Of a stretch of 64,000 nt of DNA, positions 8,490 to 18,700 are shown piece after piece. The notes below the pieces were generated by a model. The model did not search any database. It was not told the DNA's origin and was given only the letters and a program-made list of their open reading frames with translations. How positions within the stretch are numbered: the stretch's first letter is position 1; every line of letters starts with the position of its first letter. This DNA is from Paenibacillus sonchi (GTDB taxonomy: Bacteria; Bacillota; Bacilli; Paenibacillales; Paenibacillaceae): assembly GCF_016772475.1 (NCBI RefSeq), contig NZ_CP068596.1, forward strand, positions 62,001 to 126,000, written 5' to 3'. Position numbers and translations under genes: made by a program.

Positions 8490-8558
8490 TGTCATTGGCA
8501 TCAGACATAGTCTTGCGATGGCCAGCAGCTTTAATTTCGAGAATATGAGGAGGATACA

Positions 8559-10856
8559 ATGATGAAAGCATTCGTGTTTCCCGGTCAAGGTTCTCAGCAT
8601 TCCGGTATGGGGGAGACATTATTCGATGAATTTCCCGGGTTAACGGTCCAGGCTGACCGTATACTTGGCTATTCTATCAAACAGTTATGTCTAGAGGACC
8701 CTCAGAACAAACTGGGTCAGACCGCGTACACCCAGCCGGCTTTGTATGTCGTCAATGCATTGAGTTACATGAAGAGGGTGCGGGAAATGGGGACGACACC
8801 CGATTTTGTGGCAGGGCATAGCTTAGGCGAGTTTAACGCTCTCTTGGCGTCTGGGGTATTTGATTTTGAAACTGGACTGCTCCTGGTCCAGAAACGGGGA
8901 GAGCTGATGAACCGTGTTTCCGGAGGAGGAATGGCTGCAGTATTGGGCTTAGAGGCAGGGAAGGTGCGGCAAGTTCTGTCGGAGAATGGGCTGGGCGGAA
9001 TCGATATCGCTAATCTCAACATGCCCACGCAGATTGTTGTTTCGGGCCTCAAACAGGCCATTGAACAGGCGATGCCGTTTCTGGAGACGGCGGGAGCCCG
9101 GATGGTTGTGCCTCTGAATGTGAGCGGTGCGTTTCATTCCAGGTATATGGAGGAAGCACGGCAGCAGTTCAGCTCATATTTGGACCGCTTCGAATTCAAA
9201 CGGTTTACTATTCCGGTTATATCAAACGTGCATGCCAGGCCTTACCGTCAAGTAGATATCAAGCGCAATCTTGCCGATCAGATTACGCATACCGTTAATT
9301 GGACGGACAGTATCCGGTATATGCGGACAATGGGAGTGGAGGATTTTGAGGAGATCGGCCCGGGCCGGGTTCTGACGAAGCTGGTGGACCAGATTAGGAT
9401 GGAAGAACCTCTCCTGGATATTTTGCCAGAGAATGATCTAGACGATAGCCGGCCAGAGCCGGACGGACGGGAGAAGGCTGGCGGTGCACCCGCAATTCCG
9501 GGAATAACCGCTGCTGACTTGGGTGATGCAGGATTTATAAGAGACTACCGGCTTAAAGCGGCCTATTATGCCGGCGGCATGCATCATGGAATATCCTCTG
9601 TGGAGATGACGGCACGGCTCAGCAAAGCGGGCTATATGGGGTTTCTGGGTACGAAAGGCCTCGGCATCCCGCAGATTGCTGATATGATTCAGTCCCTGCA
9701 ACTGAAATTGAACGGAAAGTATACATACGGGGTGAATGTGGTTCATGATCCCTTCGATTTGAAGAAGGAAGAAGCCATTGTTGATCTGCTCTTACATAAC
9801 AGGGTGAAGGTGCTAGAGGCTGCCTCTTTTATAGGCATAACAAGATCGTTGGTGCTTTACCGGGCGGCCGGGCTTAGCAGGAAAACGGACGGCAGCATTA
9901 CAGCAGGTAACAAATTGATCGCCAAAGTATCGAGGCCTGAGGTGGCGGACGCCTTTATGAGCCCAGCTCCCGAGCCGCTGCTGCAAAAGCTGACTCAGGA
10001 TAACAGCATAACCGGAGAGCAGGCGGATCAGTTGCGAAACATGCCTATGGCGGATGATATTTGTGTATTGGCCGATTCGGGAGGACCGACCGATCATGGA
10101 TCTGCCTGGGTACTATTGCCCGTTATCCGGAAGCTAAGGGACGAGTTGATGAGTAAATACGGCTATGCCAGAAGGATAAGGGTCGGCTCCGGAGGAGGAA
10201 TCGGTGTTCCTGAAGCTTCGGCGGCGGCTTTTATGATGGGGGCGGACTTCGTCATGACCGGTTCCATCAACCAGTGCACCGTGGAAGCGGAGACAAGCGA
10301 TGCCGTAAAAGATCTGCTTCAACGCATGAATGTGCAGGATGTGACTTCGGTTCCGCAGGGGGATCTGTTTCATATTGGTGCACAGGCCCAGGTGTTGAAG
10401 AGAGGCTTGTTCTTCCCGGCAAGAGCCAACAAGCTATATGAGTTGTACCGTCTGTATGATTCGTTAGAGGATATGGACAACAAGGACAAGAGCATGGTCC
10501 AAGAGCGTTACTTCAAACGAAGCTTCGAAGAAATCTACCATGAGCTAAAGCTGTCATGCACGAATGAGGAGCTGATGAAGGCCGAACGTGATCCGAAATA
10601 TAAGATGGCGCTCGTATTCAAATGGTACTTCGACCGTTCCGACCGGCTGGCCCGCAGCGGAAGCAGTGAGAACAAGGTGGATTACCAGATTTATTGCGGA
10701 CCTGCGATGGGGGCCTTCAACAGGTGGGTGAAAGATACGGACCTGGAAGATTGGCGAAGGAGGCACGTGGATCAAATCGCTGACAAACTGATGAAGGCAA
10801 CAGCTGACTGGATGAATGAACATGTTAGGAGATTGGGCGGTTCTGTTCAGAATTAG
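8559..10856 (+). CDS. discrete trans-acting AT-ER fusion (malonyl transferase + PfaD-type enoyl reductase)
   Basis: 765 residues. GAGGAGG (8547-8553) serves ATG 8559 or 8562; the second gives the usual MKAFVFPGQGSQ start. Residues 1-290 are a FabD-type acyltransferase with GQGSQ, nucleophile Ser88 in GHSLGEF and GAFHS at the substrate-selecting position, which points to malonyl-CoA. Residues about 325-760 are a PfaD-type FMN enoyl reductase (GGMHHGISS, TKGLGIPQ, GSGGGIGVPE, MMGADFVMTGS). In trans-AT pathways such fusions load every ACP and reduce selected enoyl intermediates. None of the PKS modules here has its own AT or ER, so this protein must serve all of them. It is the first gene of the cluster, 18 bases before the methyltransferase. 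Confidence 0.93.
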   Translation: MMKAFVFPGQGSQHSGMGETLFDEFPGLTVQADRILGYSIKQLCLEDPQNKLGQTAYTQPALYVVNALSYMKRVREMGTTPDFVAGHSLGEFNALLASGVFDFETGLLLVQKRGELMNRVSGGGMAAVLGLEAGKVRQVLSENGLGGIDIANLNMPTQIVVSGLKQAIEQAMPFLETAGARMVVPLNVSGAFHSRYMEEARQQFSSYLDRFEFKRFTIPVISNVHARPYRQVDIKRNLADQITHTVNWTDSIRYMRTMGVEDFEEIGPGRVLTKLVDQIRMEEPLLDILPENDLDDSRPEPDGREKAGGAPAIPGITAADLGDAGFIRDYRLKAAYYAGGMHHGISSVEMTARLSKAGYMGFLGTKGLGIPQIADMIQSLQLKLNGKYTYGVNVVHDPFDLKKEEAIVDLLLHNRVKVLEAASFIGITRSLVLYRAAGLSRKTDGSITAGNKLIAKVSRPEVADAFMSPAPEPLLQKLTQDNSITGEQADQLRNMPMADDICVLADSGGPTDHGSAWVLLPVIRKLRDELMSKYGYARRIRVGSGGGIGVPEASAAAFMMGADFVMTGSINQCTVEAETSDAVKDLLQRMNVQDVTSVPQGDLFHIGAQAQVLKRGLFFPARANKLYELYRLYDSLEDMDNKDKSMVQERYFKRSFEEIYHELKLSCTNEELMKAERDPKYKMALVFKWYFDRSDRLARSGSSENKVDYQIYCGPAMGAFNRWVKDTDLEDWRRRHVDQIADKLMKATADWMNEHVRRLGGSVQN

Positions 10857-10874
10857 CAATTTGTGGAGGAATTA

Positions 10875-11543
10875 ATGATGGGAAAGCGTGCGTTAAACCT
10901 GACAGACGAGCTGTATGAATACCTACTTCAGGTATCGCTGCGGGAGCCGGAGCCTGCCAGAAAGCTGCGCGAGGAGACAAACCGTATGCTGTTGTCCGCC
11001 ATGCAAAGTCCGCCTGAAGAAAGCCAGTTTATCGCCTTGCTGGTCAAATTAATCGGTGCTAAGCGGATTCTGGAGATCGGCACTTTTACCGGCTATACAA
11101 CACTACTGATGGCGATGGCGATACCTTCGGATGGGCGTATTATAGCCTGCGACATCGACGACAAGTGGACAAAGATGGGGTACCGCTATTGGGAAGAAGA
11201 GGGGGTAGCCCACAAAATTGAACTTCGTCTGGCACCTGCTCTAGACACGTTGGATGATCTGCTATCCAGAGACTACGCAAACTTTTTTGATTTTATATTC
11301 ATTGATGCGGATAAGGAAAACTACACAGGTTATTATGAGCGAGCCATCCGATTAGTTCGTCCTGGCGGATTGATCGGTGTTGACAATGTTTTGTGGGGCG
11401 GCAGCGTCATTAATGAATGGAACCAGGGACCAGACGTAAGGGAGATACGCAGCATCAACAAGCAGATTCATCTGGATGACAGGGTTACTGTGAGCATGCT
11501 CCCGGTTGGGGACGGTTTGACCCTGGCCATCCGCAATAAGTAA
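10875..11543 (+). CDS. O-methyltransferase, caffeoyl-CoA OMT-like
   Basis: 222 residues from ATG 10875 (ATG 10878 is equally possible). GGAGGA at 10865-10870 is the ribosome site, so an in-frame GTG at 10863 is too far upstream. The SAM-binding loop ILEIGTFTGYTT, the acidic IACDID strand, the metal-ligand type IDADKENY and the DNVLWGGSV motif identify the divalent-cation-dependent class of small O-methyltransferases that act on catechols and similar hydroxyls. It lies between the AT-ER and a dehydrogenase, ahead of the assembly line. It may therefore methylate the unusual starter acid or a hydroxyl of the product; the substrate cannot be told from sequence. Confidence 0.88.
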   Translation: MMGKRALNLTDELYEYLLQVSLREPEPARKLREETNRMLLSAMQSPPEESQFIALLVKLIGAKRILEIGTFTGYTTLLMAMAIPSDGRIIACDIDDKWTKMGYRYWEEEGVAHKIELRLAPALDTLDDLLSRDYANFFDFIFIDADKENYTGYYERAIRLVRPGGLIGVDNVLWGGSVINEWNQGPDVREIRSINKQIHLDDRVTVSMLPVGDGLTLAIRNK

Positions 11544-11564
11544 CACACACTATACGAGGAAAGA

Positions 11565-12746
11565 GTGATTCATATGCTTGAAACTAGGACCCTTCTTGTA
11601 CGGGCTGACAAAAATCCAGTTCCGGGAGTAGACAACCCGTTGCCTAACCAAATCTATCAGAATGTGCGCGTATGTTTGGAGAATAGGGTGTTGTCCAGGT
11701 TGGAGCCAGATGAAATCCGGTTGCAGATGCATTATGTCGGAATATGCGGGACGGATCTGCATCTGACCACGAATAATCCGGAAACCGGGTATATCCGCTG
11801 TACGTCTCCCCTTGAAATACCTGAAGAAGGAAGAGTTATCGGACACGAAGGCGTTGGCCAAATAATCGAAGTCGGGGCGAATGTCAAGCATCTTAAGCCC
11901 GGCATGTTCGTGGCGCTTGAGTCTATCATCGTCTGTCATGTATGCGAGGTGTGCAAGCGAGGCAAGTTCAACCAATGTAAACATGCGAAACTGTTGGGAC
12001 TGGAGAAGGACGGCTTGTTCGGAACTGTAGTTGATGTGCAGGCATCTATTGCGCACAACATAACGGACTATATAAAAGATGAACGAGATCTCATGGCCGC
12101 AGCCAATATTGAGCCGGCAGGGGTCGCCTATGTGGCATGCGAGAATGCTGCATTGAAGGCAGGTGAGGCAGTCGTTATTTTCGGTGCAGGCCCGATCGGT
12201 TTATTAACCGCCATGTTAAGCAAGCAGGTATTCGGAGCTGCAGAGGTGCACATCATCGAACCGATCGAATTTCGGCGGAATTTTGCAAAAAAGTGGGCGG
12301 ACCGTGTGTATACGCCGGAGGAATTTTTGTCGATTCCCCCTGACAAAATCGATGTCGTATTTGAATCCTCCGCTATTGTGGAGAATGTTACTCGGATATT
12401 TAGGCATATCAGCGAAAACGGGCGAGTTGTCTTGCTTGGACGCAAGGGAATTCCCCTGGAAATCACGGGTGTGGATCACATGATAACGAATGAAATCAAA
12501 ATTATTGGATCACGTGGACATTTATGCGGTGCGTTCAGCCACATCTTGGCTCTGCAAAAAGCAGGGCGGATTCATCTCGAGGATATTGTTACCAAAGTGG
12601 TAGACGATTTAAACGATATCAAGGATATGCTGGAGCATCATGAAAAAGTGGAGAACGAGAACTGTAAAGTTCTGATTGATATGCAGAAGCAGATGATGTG
12701 CATGTCAACCTCCTCTGCTACCGGCGGGAGAATTAGGGACTTGTAA
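11565..12746 (+). CDS. zinc-dependent medium-chain alcohol dehydrogenase
   Basis: 393 residues from GTG 11565, 4 bases after GAGGA; ATG 11574 is the alternative start. GICGTDLH and GHEGVG supply catalytic zinc ligands, CHVCEVCKRGKFNQC holds the four cysteines of the structural zinc, and GAGPIGLL is the NAD(P) loop. The family includes threonine 3-dehydrogenase and sorbitol/inosamine dehydrogenases. The stop codon overlaps the ribosome site of the giant synthase, so it is translationally close to it. Likely roles are starter-unit supply or oxidation of a hydroxyl of the product. The C-terminal 25 residues are extra compared with typical members. Confidence 0.87.
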   Translation: MIHMLETRTLLVRADKNPVPGVDNPLPNQIYQNVRVCLENRVLSRLEPDEIRLQMHYVGICGTDLHLTTNNPETGYIRCTSPLEIPEEGRVIGHEGVGQIIEVGANVKHLKPGMFVALESIIVCHVCEVCKRGKFNQCKHAKLLGLEKDGLFGTVVDVQASIAHNITDYIKDERDLMAAANIEPAGVAYVACENAALKAGEAVVIFGAGPIGLLTAMLSKQVFGAAEVHIIEPIEFRRNFAKKWADRVYTPEEFLSIPPDKIDVVFESSAIVENVTRIFRHISENGRVVLLGRKGIPLEITGVDHMITNEIKIIGSRGHLCGAFSHILALQKAGRIHLEDIVTKVVDDLNDIKDMLEHHEKVENENCKVLIDMQKQMMCMSTSSATGGRIRDL

Positions 12747-12759
12747 GGAGGAGCAGACG

Positions 12760-15700
12760 ATGGATTTGGCAATAGCGGAAATGTTGATTTTTAGCAGGTC
12801 GCATTTTTTCCGGAAAGGCTGTCATTACGAATACCATACTTCATTTGATAGTCAGCCCCACTTGCATCCTGTCAATATGGAGAAGCAATCGGCTGTTATT
12901 ACAGCAAATCAGACGACTCTGGCTGAATTTTTGGATTCCCTGAAGCTGGCTTCTACGGAGCTGTCCCATACATGGATCATTAAACAAGGAACAGGGAAGC
13001 AGACGTTGCAAGAAGTGCAACGGTTGTTTGCCCAGAATGTACCGCAAGTCTTCCATCTTCTCCAAGGTGAGCAGCAGCGGCAGGCATATGAATGGGAGCT
13101 TATCCGCCTCTTCAAGCTGTCCGAAGAGCAATGGGGGGCAGTCCGTTCGTTCAGTGAAGAAATGGGAGTTAAGCCTCAAGTTGTAATGGCAGCCGTGTTC
13201 ATAACATTGTTCGCCAGGTACCCGGATTATGAAATGAAAGCAGGCGTAAGGGGAATCGGCAAAAGAGGCAGAAGCATAACCTGGTTTGACTGCTCCAATG
13301 CGGAAGGAAGGACGCTTCGGACATTGGTCGGGCAAGTCAAGGATGCGCTTCCCCAGGAGAAAGAGTCCTCCTCCTACCAACTGCTGTTGCAGATTCCGAA
13401 TCTCCCACTGGAGAACAAGGAGGCGGCTTCGCCGGACGCGGTGGTCTCATTCCGGGAGGAAGGGGAGAGTTGCGTCGGAGGGATTAAATACTCGCCGATA
13501 TTATGGGATTCTATTTCCGTCGAGCTGATGCTCCGGCAGTTCGCCAACTTCCTCACCAATCTTTTGCAGGAACCGGATACGGTCATGGATCAAGTGCCTT
13601 TGATCAACCGGGAAGAAGAGTCCTTTCTGCTGGATTGGGCCGGTTGTGACGAAGAGATATCGTTTGATCAGCCGCTTTATGACCGTTTTGCACGTTCAGC
13701 TTCCCTAGGCGGTGATGCCATTGCCGTCATTCATGAAAGCGGCACCGGTGAAACCGATGAGTTGTCCTTCCGTGAGCTGTCCGCTGCGGTTGACAGACTC
13801 GCATTGCGGATCAGCTGTCTGCGCATCGACCCCGCTTCGGCCATCGGGGTATACGGCGAAAGATCCATCAACACGATCGTTTCGATCCTGGCTATATTTA
13901 AACTAGGACTTACATATGTTCCCTTGGACGGAAGTTATCCAGAGACACAAATTCATTATATGATTCAGGATGCAGGCCTTGCTTTAATTCTGGACACGGA
14001 TTCCCGAGAATCCTTCATCGGCAACGGACATGTTCCGGTACTCCGCCTGGACGGCTCAGACCCCGTCCCTGGCGGAATCGCTGAGGATGGCGGAATGCAG
14101 CCGGAAACGATATATGATTCCGGAGAAGCTTCACTCATTCTCTATACATCAGGATCGACAGGTAATCCTAAAGGGGTCAGACACAGGCAACTGCAGTTAA
14201 TCAATTATTTCAACCACATGTGGACAAGATACCCGTTTCAACAGGGAGACCGGACCTGTCAACGGACCAGCATGAACTTTATGCCGTCCATGTGGGAATT
14301 TCTTGGAGCACTTCTACAGGGTGTTCCAACCGTTATTCTGTCCGATACGGTTGTAAAGGACCCGTCAAAGATTATACAGGCACTTGACAAAAATAAGGTC
14401 AGCTGTTGCACGATGCTTCCCTCCATGCTTCGCCGGATGTTTGAATCGTCCGAGGATTTGACAGTCCTTAAGCAGGTTCGGATGTGGATGACGGTCGGAG
14501 AACCGTTCACCCTGGATTTGTTCAAGCAGTTTATGAAGCACTTCCCGGATTCTTTGCTCGTAGCTGATTACGGCGCGACAGAGGTAAACGGAATAATGCA
14601 ATTTTCAACGGCAGACTGTGATCTTGCGGAAGGTCGGATGGCATGGTTCAGACCGATTACTAATGTCAAGGCTTTTATTCTGGATTCCCATATGCGTTTG
14701 TGTCCCGTTGGAGTGCCCGGGGAGCTGCACATCGGCGGTGTTTCGTTGGCTGTAGAGTATGTGAACAGGCAGGAGGAGACAGCAGCCAAGTTTATCAAGA
14801 ACCCATTCCGCGGCAGGGAGGGAGAGCGGTTATACAAGATGGGAGACATGGCCCGTTATTTGCCGGATGGAACTATCCAGCTACTTGGCAGACAGGACCA
14901 CCAGGTAAAGATTCGCGGGATCCGCATTGAGCTGTCTGCCGTTGAGAAGGCGCTGTCCGGAGATGAGCGGATACAGGAATGTGCTGTTGTCGCCAAGGAG
15001 AGTAGCAACGGGACTAAACGGCTGGTGGCCTTCATTGCCTTAAAGCCGCATGCCGTTTATTCGGACGGCGAGATAAGGGAGGATCTGGGTGCAAGATTGC
15101 CAGGATTTATGGTTCCTTCCTCCTTCATATTCCTGAAGGAAATGCCACGGACCCCCAATGGCAAGCTGGATCGTCAAAAACTGATTAAGGCTGATACCGG
15201 CGCTCTTGTCCGTGAGCTAGAAGAAGCGGCAGGCAAGGATGTAAGCGATGTTATTCCGCCGGTAGAATCTTCTGCTGAAATTGATAATGATTCTATCAGG
15301 GATGAGCTGCTGCGGATTGCGACAGAAATACTAGGAGGTAGCCCGGGCGAAATCAAGGCGCATCATAAATATTACGAAGTCGGTTTTGATTCAATGACCA
15401 TAGTCGATTTCATGAACCGGATCAAAGCCCTGTTTGAGGTCAAGTTGGAAGTTACCGATTTTTACGATCATCCCAGCATTAAGGACTTGGTTCTGTTCCT
15501 GGCCCGGAAAGGTGCCCGTCCTATTGCTCCAGAAATAACGGAGACGGTTACTAATGTCGTGGTGCCGGGCAATGCCTCAATGAAAGCCTGCTCGTCTGAC
15601 GAAGCAGCAACGGACCATCCGGCCAAGCCAGCTGACGATGCCCCGGCGGACTGTCAGCTGGCCGGCAGAAAGATAGCTGTAATCGGTTTGTCCTGCAGAT

Positions 15701-18700
15701 TCCCGGGCGCCCGGAATGCCGAAGAGTATTGGAGCAATCTGGCCAAAGGCGTCTGCTCTGTAACGGAAATTCCCACAGGAAGATGGGAGATGGGATCATT
15801 TTATGATCCGGACCTGAAGAAGCCGTTCCGTTCTGCCAGCAAATGGGGCGGATTTATGCAGGGCATCGACCAGTTCGATCCAGAATTTTTCCGGATTTCT
15901 CCTAGGGAAAGTGAAATGATGGATCCCCAGCACCGATTGATTCTCGAGGAGTGCTGGAAGGCGATGGAGGATGCAGGCTATCAGGATAAGGAACTTAGCG
16001 ACAGAGCAGTCGGTGTATACATTGGAGGGAGGCCGGGAGATTATATCCAGTTGATCCACGACCAAAACCTTCCTCATGATCCTTACACGACCATGGGCAA
16101 TGACAATGCCATTTTGTCCGCCCGGATCTCGTATTATCTCAATCTGAAGGGTCCTTGCATAACGGTGGATACAGCCTGCTCTTCTTCGCTTACCGCCATC
16201 CATCTGGCTTGCTCCGACATTGCGGCAGGCGAGTCTGAGATGGCCTTTGCGGGAGGCGTGTCCGTAATGTCGTCTCCGTCGCTATATTACCAGTCCTCCA
16301 GTATGGGGATGTTCTCCGCTGATGGGCAATGCAAGGCATTCGATAATGAGGCCAACGGGATGGTGCCCGGCGAAGGCGTGGGAATCGTCATCCTGAAAAG
16401 CCTAGACCGGGCTTTGGAGGACGGGGACCACATCTACGGGGTAATTGTCGCATCCGGAATCAATCAGGACGGTAAAACGAATGGAATAACCGCTCCGAGT
16501 GCTGCCTCACAGCAGCAGTTAATCCAGAATCTGTATACTAAGCACCGGCTCGATCCTAACCGGATTTCGTATATCGAAGCCCACGGAACTGGCACCAAGC
16601 TGGGGGACCCGATCGAGATCAAGGCGTTAACAGAAGCATTCAGCGGCTGGACGGACCAGAAGGGGTACTGTGCGGTCGGTTCTGTAAAAACGAATATCGG
16701 TCATACGATTGCTTGCTCCGGGGTAGCCGGGCTAATCAAGGTCCTGCTGGCAATGAAGCACAGAAAGCTTCCCCCATCCTTGCACTTCAAAAATGCCAAT
16801 GAGCATATTGATTTCGCTGACAGCCCCTTCTATGTCAACACGGTGCTTAGGGATTGGGAGGCACAGGAGCCGCGAATGGCTGCTGTCAGTTCATTCGGCA
16901 TCAGCGGAACCAACGCACATCTGGTTGTTGAAGAAGTGCCTGATGTCCCCCGTGGTGGCAGTGATTCACTTCCGTATCATATCGTACCGCTCTCTGCCAA
17001 AACCAAACGGGCGCTGATGGCCAAAGCAGGCGATTTGGCCGTTTGGCTTGATAATGAAGGGAGCGGCTATACTCTCGACGAGATCGGTTATACGCTGCAG
17101 GCGGGCCGGAGTGTGTTTGATTGCCGGGCTGTATTCGTGGTGGCGGGCCACCACGATCTGAAGCGCAAGCTGGAAGCTTTTCTGAGCGGGGAGGCCCTGC
17201 CGAACATTTACAGCAATCTTCATCGTCAAGCCCCGGCAGAAGAGACCGGTCGGCATCAGCAGGACAAGCTCTTGAGAAGATTCGGCAAGGCCGATCTTGA
17301 GCGGGATGAGTCGAGGAATATCGCCGGTCAGATCGCAGCCTGGTTTATTCAGGGACATGACATCGACTGGACCCTGATTCCGCGTGGAAGCCGTCCTCGC
17401 CGTATTCCCATGCCGGTCTACCCATTCGAACGGCAGAGGTATTGGATCGCGGGGGCGGCGGATTACCGCCCACAGGTGCAGCTTGAAGAGAAGTCGGCCG
17501 ACACTCAAAGAAGTCTTCACCCTTACTTAGGGGAAAATTTCTCTACACTGAAGGAGCAGCGGTTCAGAACCATCTTTCATCTGGAGGATGCCGAAATACA
17601 GGAGCATGTCATCCATGGAGCGGCTGTGCTTCCGGCAGCCGTGATGATGGAGATGGCAAGAGCAGCCGGGGAATTCGCTTGTGAGCATAAGATTCGTGCA
17701 ATCTCTTCTATTGTATGGAAGAGGGAGATTCGCTTCACCGAGGATGCTAAGAGTGTGGCGATTCATCTCTCAGAGCGGGAACATGCCGTCCATTTTGCGA
17801 TAATGGATCAGACTGGCGACGGCCCTCAGACTGTATGCCAAGGCCAGCTGGAGCTGGACGCCGTTCCCCGTTCAGCCGTCGCAGGGATCGAGGTAGCCAC
17901 TTCAATACTGGCTAGATGTACCCGTTCAAGAACGGCTAGCGAGCTATACTCATCCTTCGCTGAGAAGGGGATACAGTATGGCGCCGGCTATCAAGTGGTG
18001 AAGACACTTGCGTACAACGAGAATGAACTGCTGGCCCGGCTTGAGCTGCCGGACGGGCAAGTAACTGGAGAAGCCCCGTATGAGCTGCTGCCCCACATGC
18101 TGGACGGTGCAATGCATGCAATTGGCGGCTTTGACGAACTATTTGAGGCGGATCAATCGTACGTGCCGTTTATGCTGGGGCGTCTGGAACTTTACCGTCC
18201 TTTAGGCAAACTTTGCCTCACCCATATCCGTCTCCACCACTCCAATGAATCAGGGCACGGAATCATTAAAGCTGATATTAACGTATTTGATGAGCAGAAT
18301 GCATTATATCTGCGCCTGAGCGATTTTGTAATCAAAGCGATAAAAAAACAGGGCAACCCCGTTGTCAATACAACGCCGGAACCGGAAGTGCTTTTTTTGG
18401 CTGACCGGTGGAAGAGCAAAGAGCTGCTGCCGTCCGCCGCTGAAATCCCGAAGAACATACTGGTTTTTGGCAGCGATGAACGTCGGTTCCCTGCCGATGC
18501 TCTCACGGATCAGCGGATCATCATTGTCAAGCAGGGAACCTCCTGGAGACAGGGGGCGGATAATATGTATGAAGTGGGCTGCGAATATGCGGATTACACC
18601 AAACTCTTGGACGTTTTATTCGATCGCGGCTTCCGGCCTGACGGCATCCTGCATTTATGGACGCTGGATACTAGCATGTACCGTGACCCCTCCGTTCATA

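Larger units (their letters stand above)
7623..8558 (+). other. long AT-rich boundary region without an intact gene
   Basis: No frame with both a start and a ribosome site is present. A 30-codon open remnant ending at 7745 vaguely resembles the start of an AraC-type helix-turn-helix but has no start codon. The rest holds the repeats, the antisense metK remnant, dyads, possible promoter and leader hairpins listed separately. From about 8095 to 8330 the sequence is extremely AT-rich, in contrast with the GC-richer cluster that follows. I read it as the left edge of the cluster and its control region. Confidence 0.6.

Noticed and set aside
8377..8558. T-box or other known riboswitch in the leader
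   Set aside because: No T-box sequence, specifier loop or other recognisable riboswitch core was found; only two hairpins.
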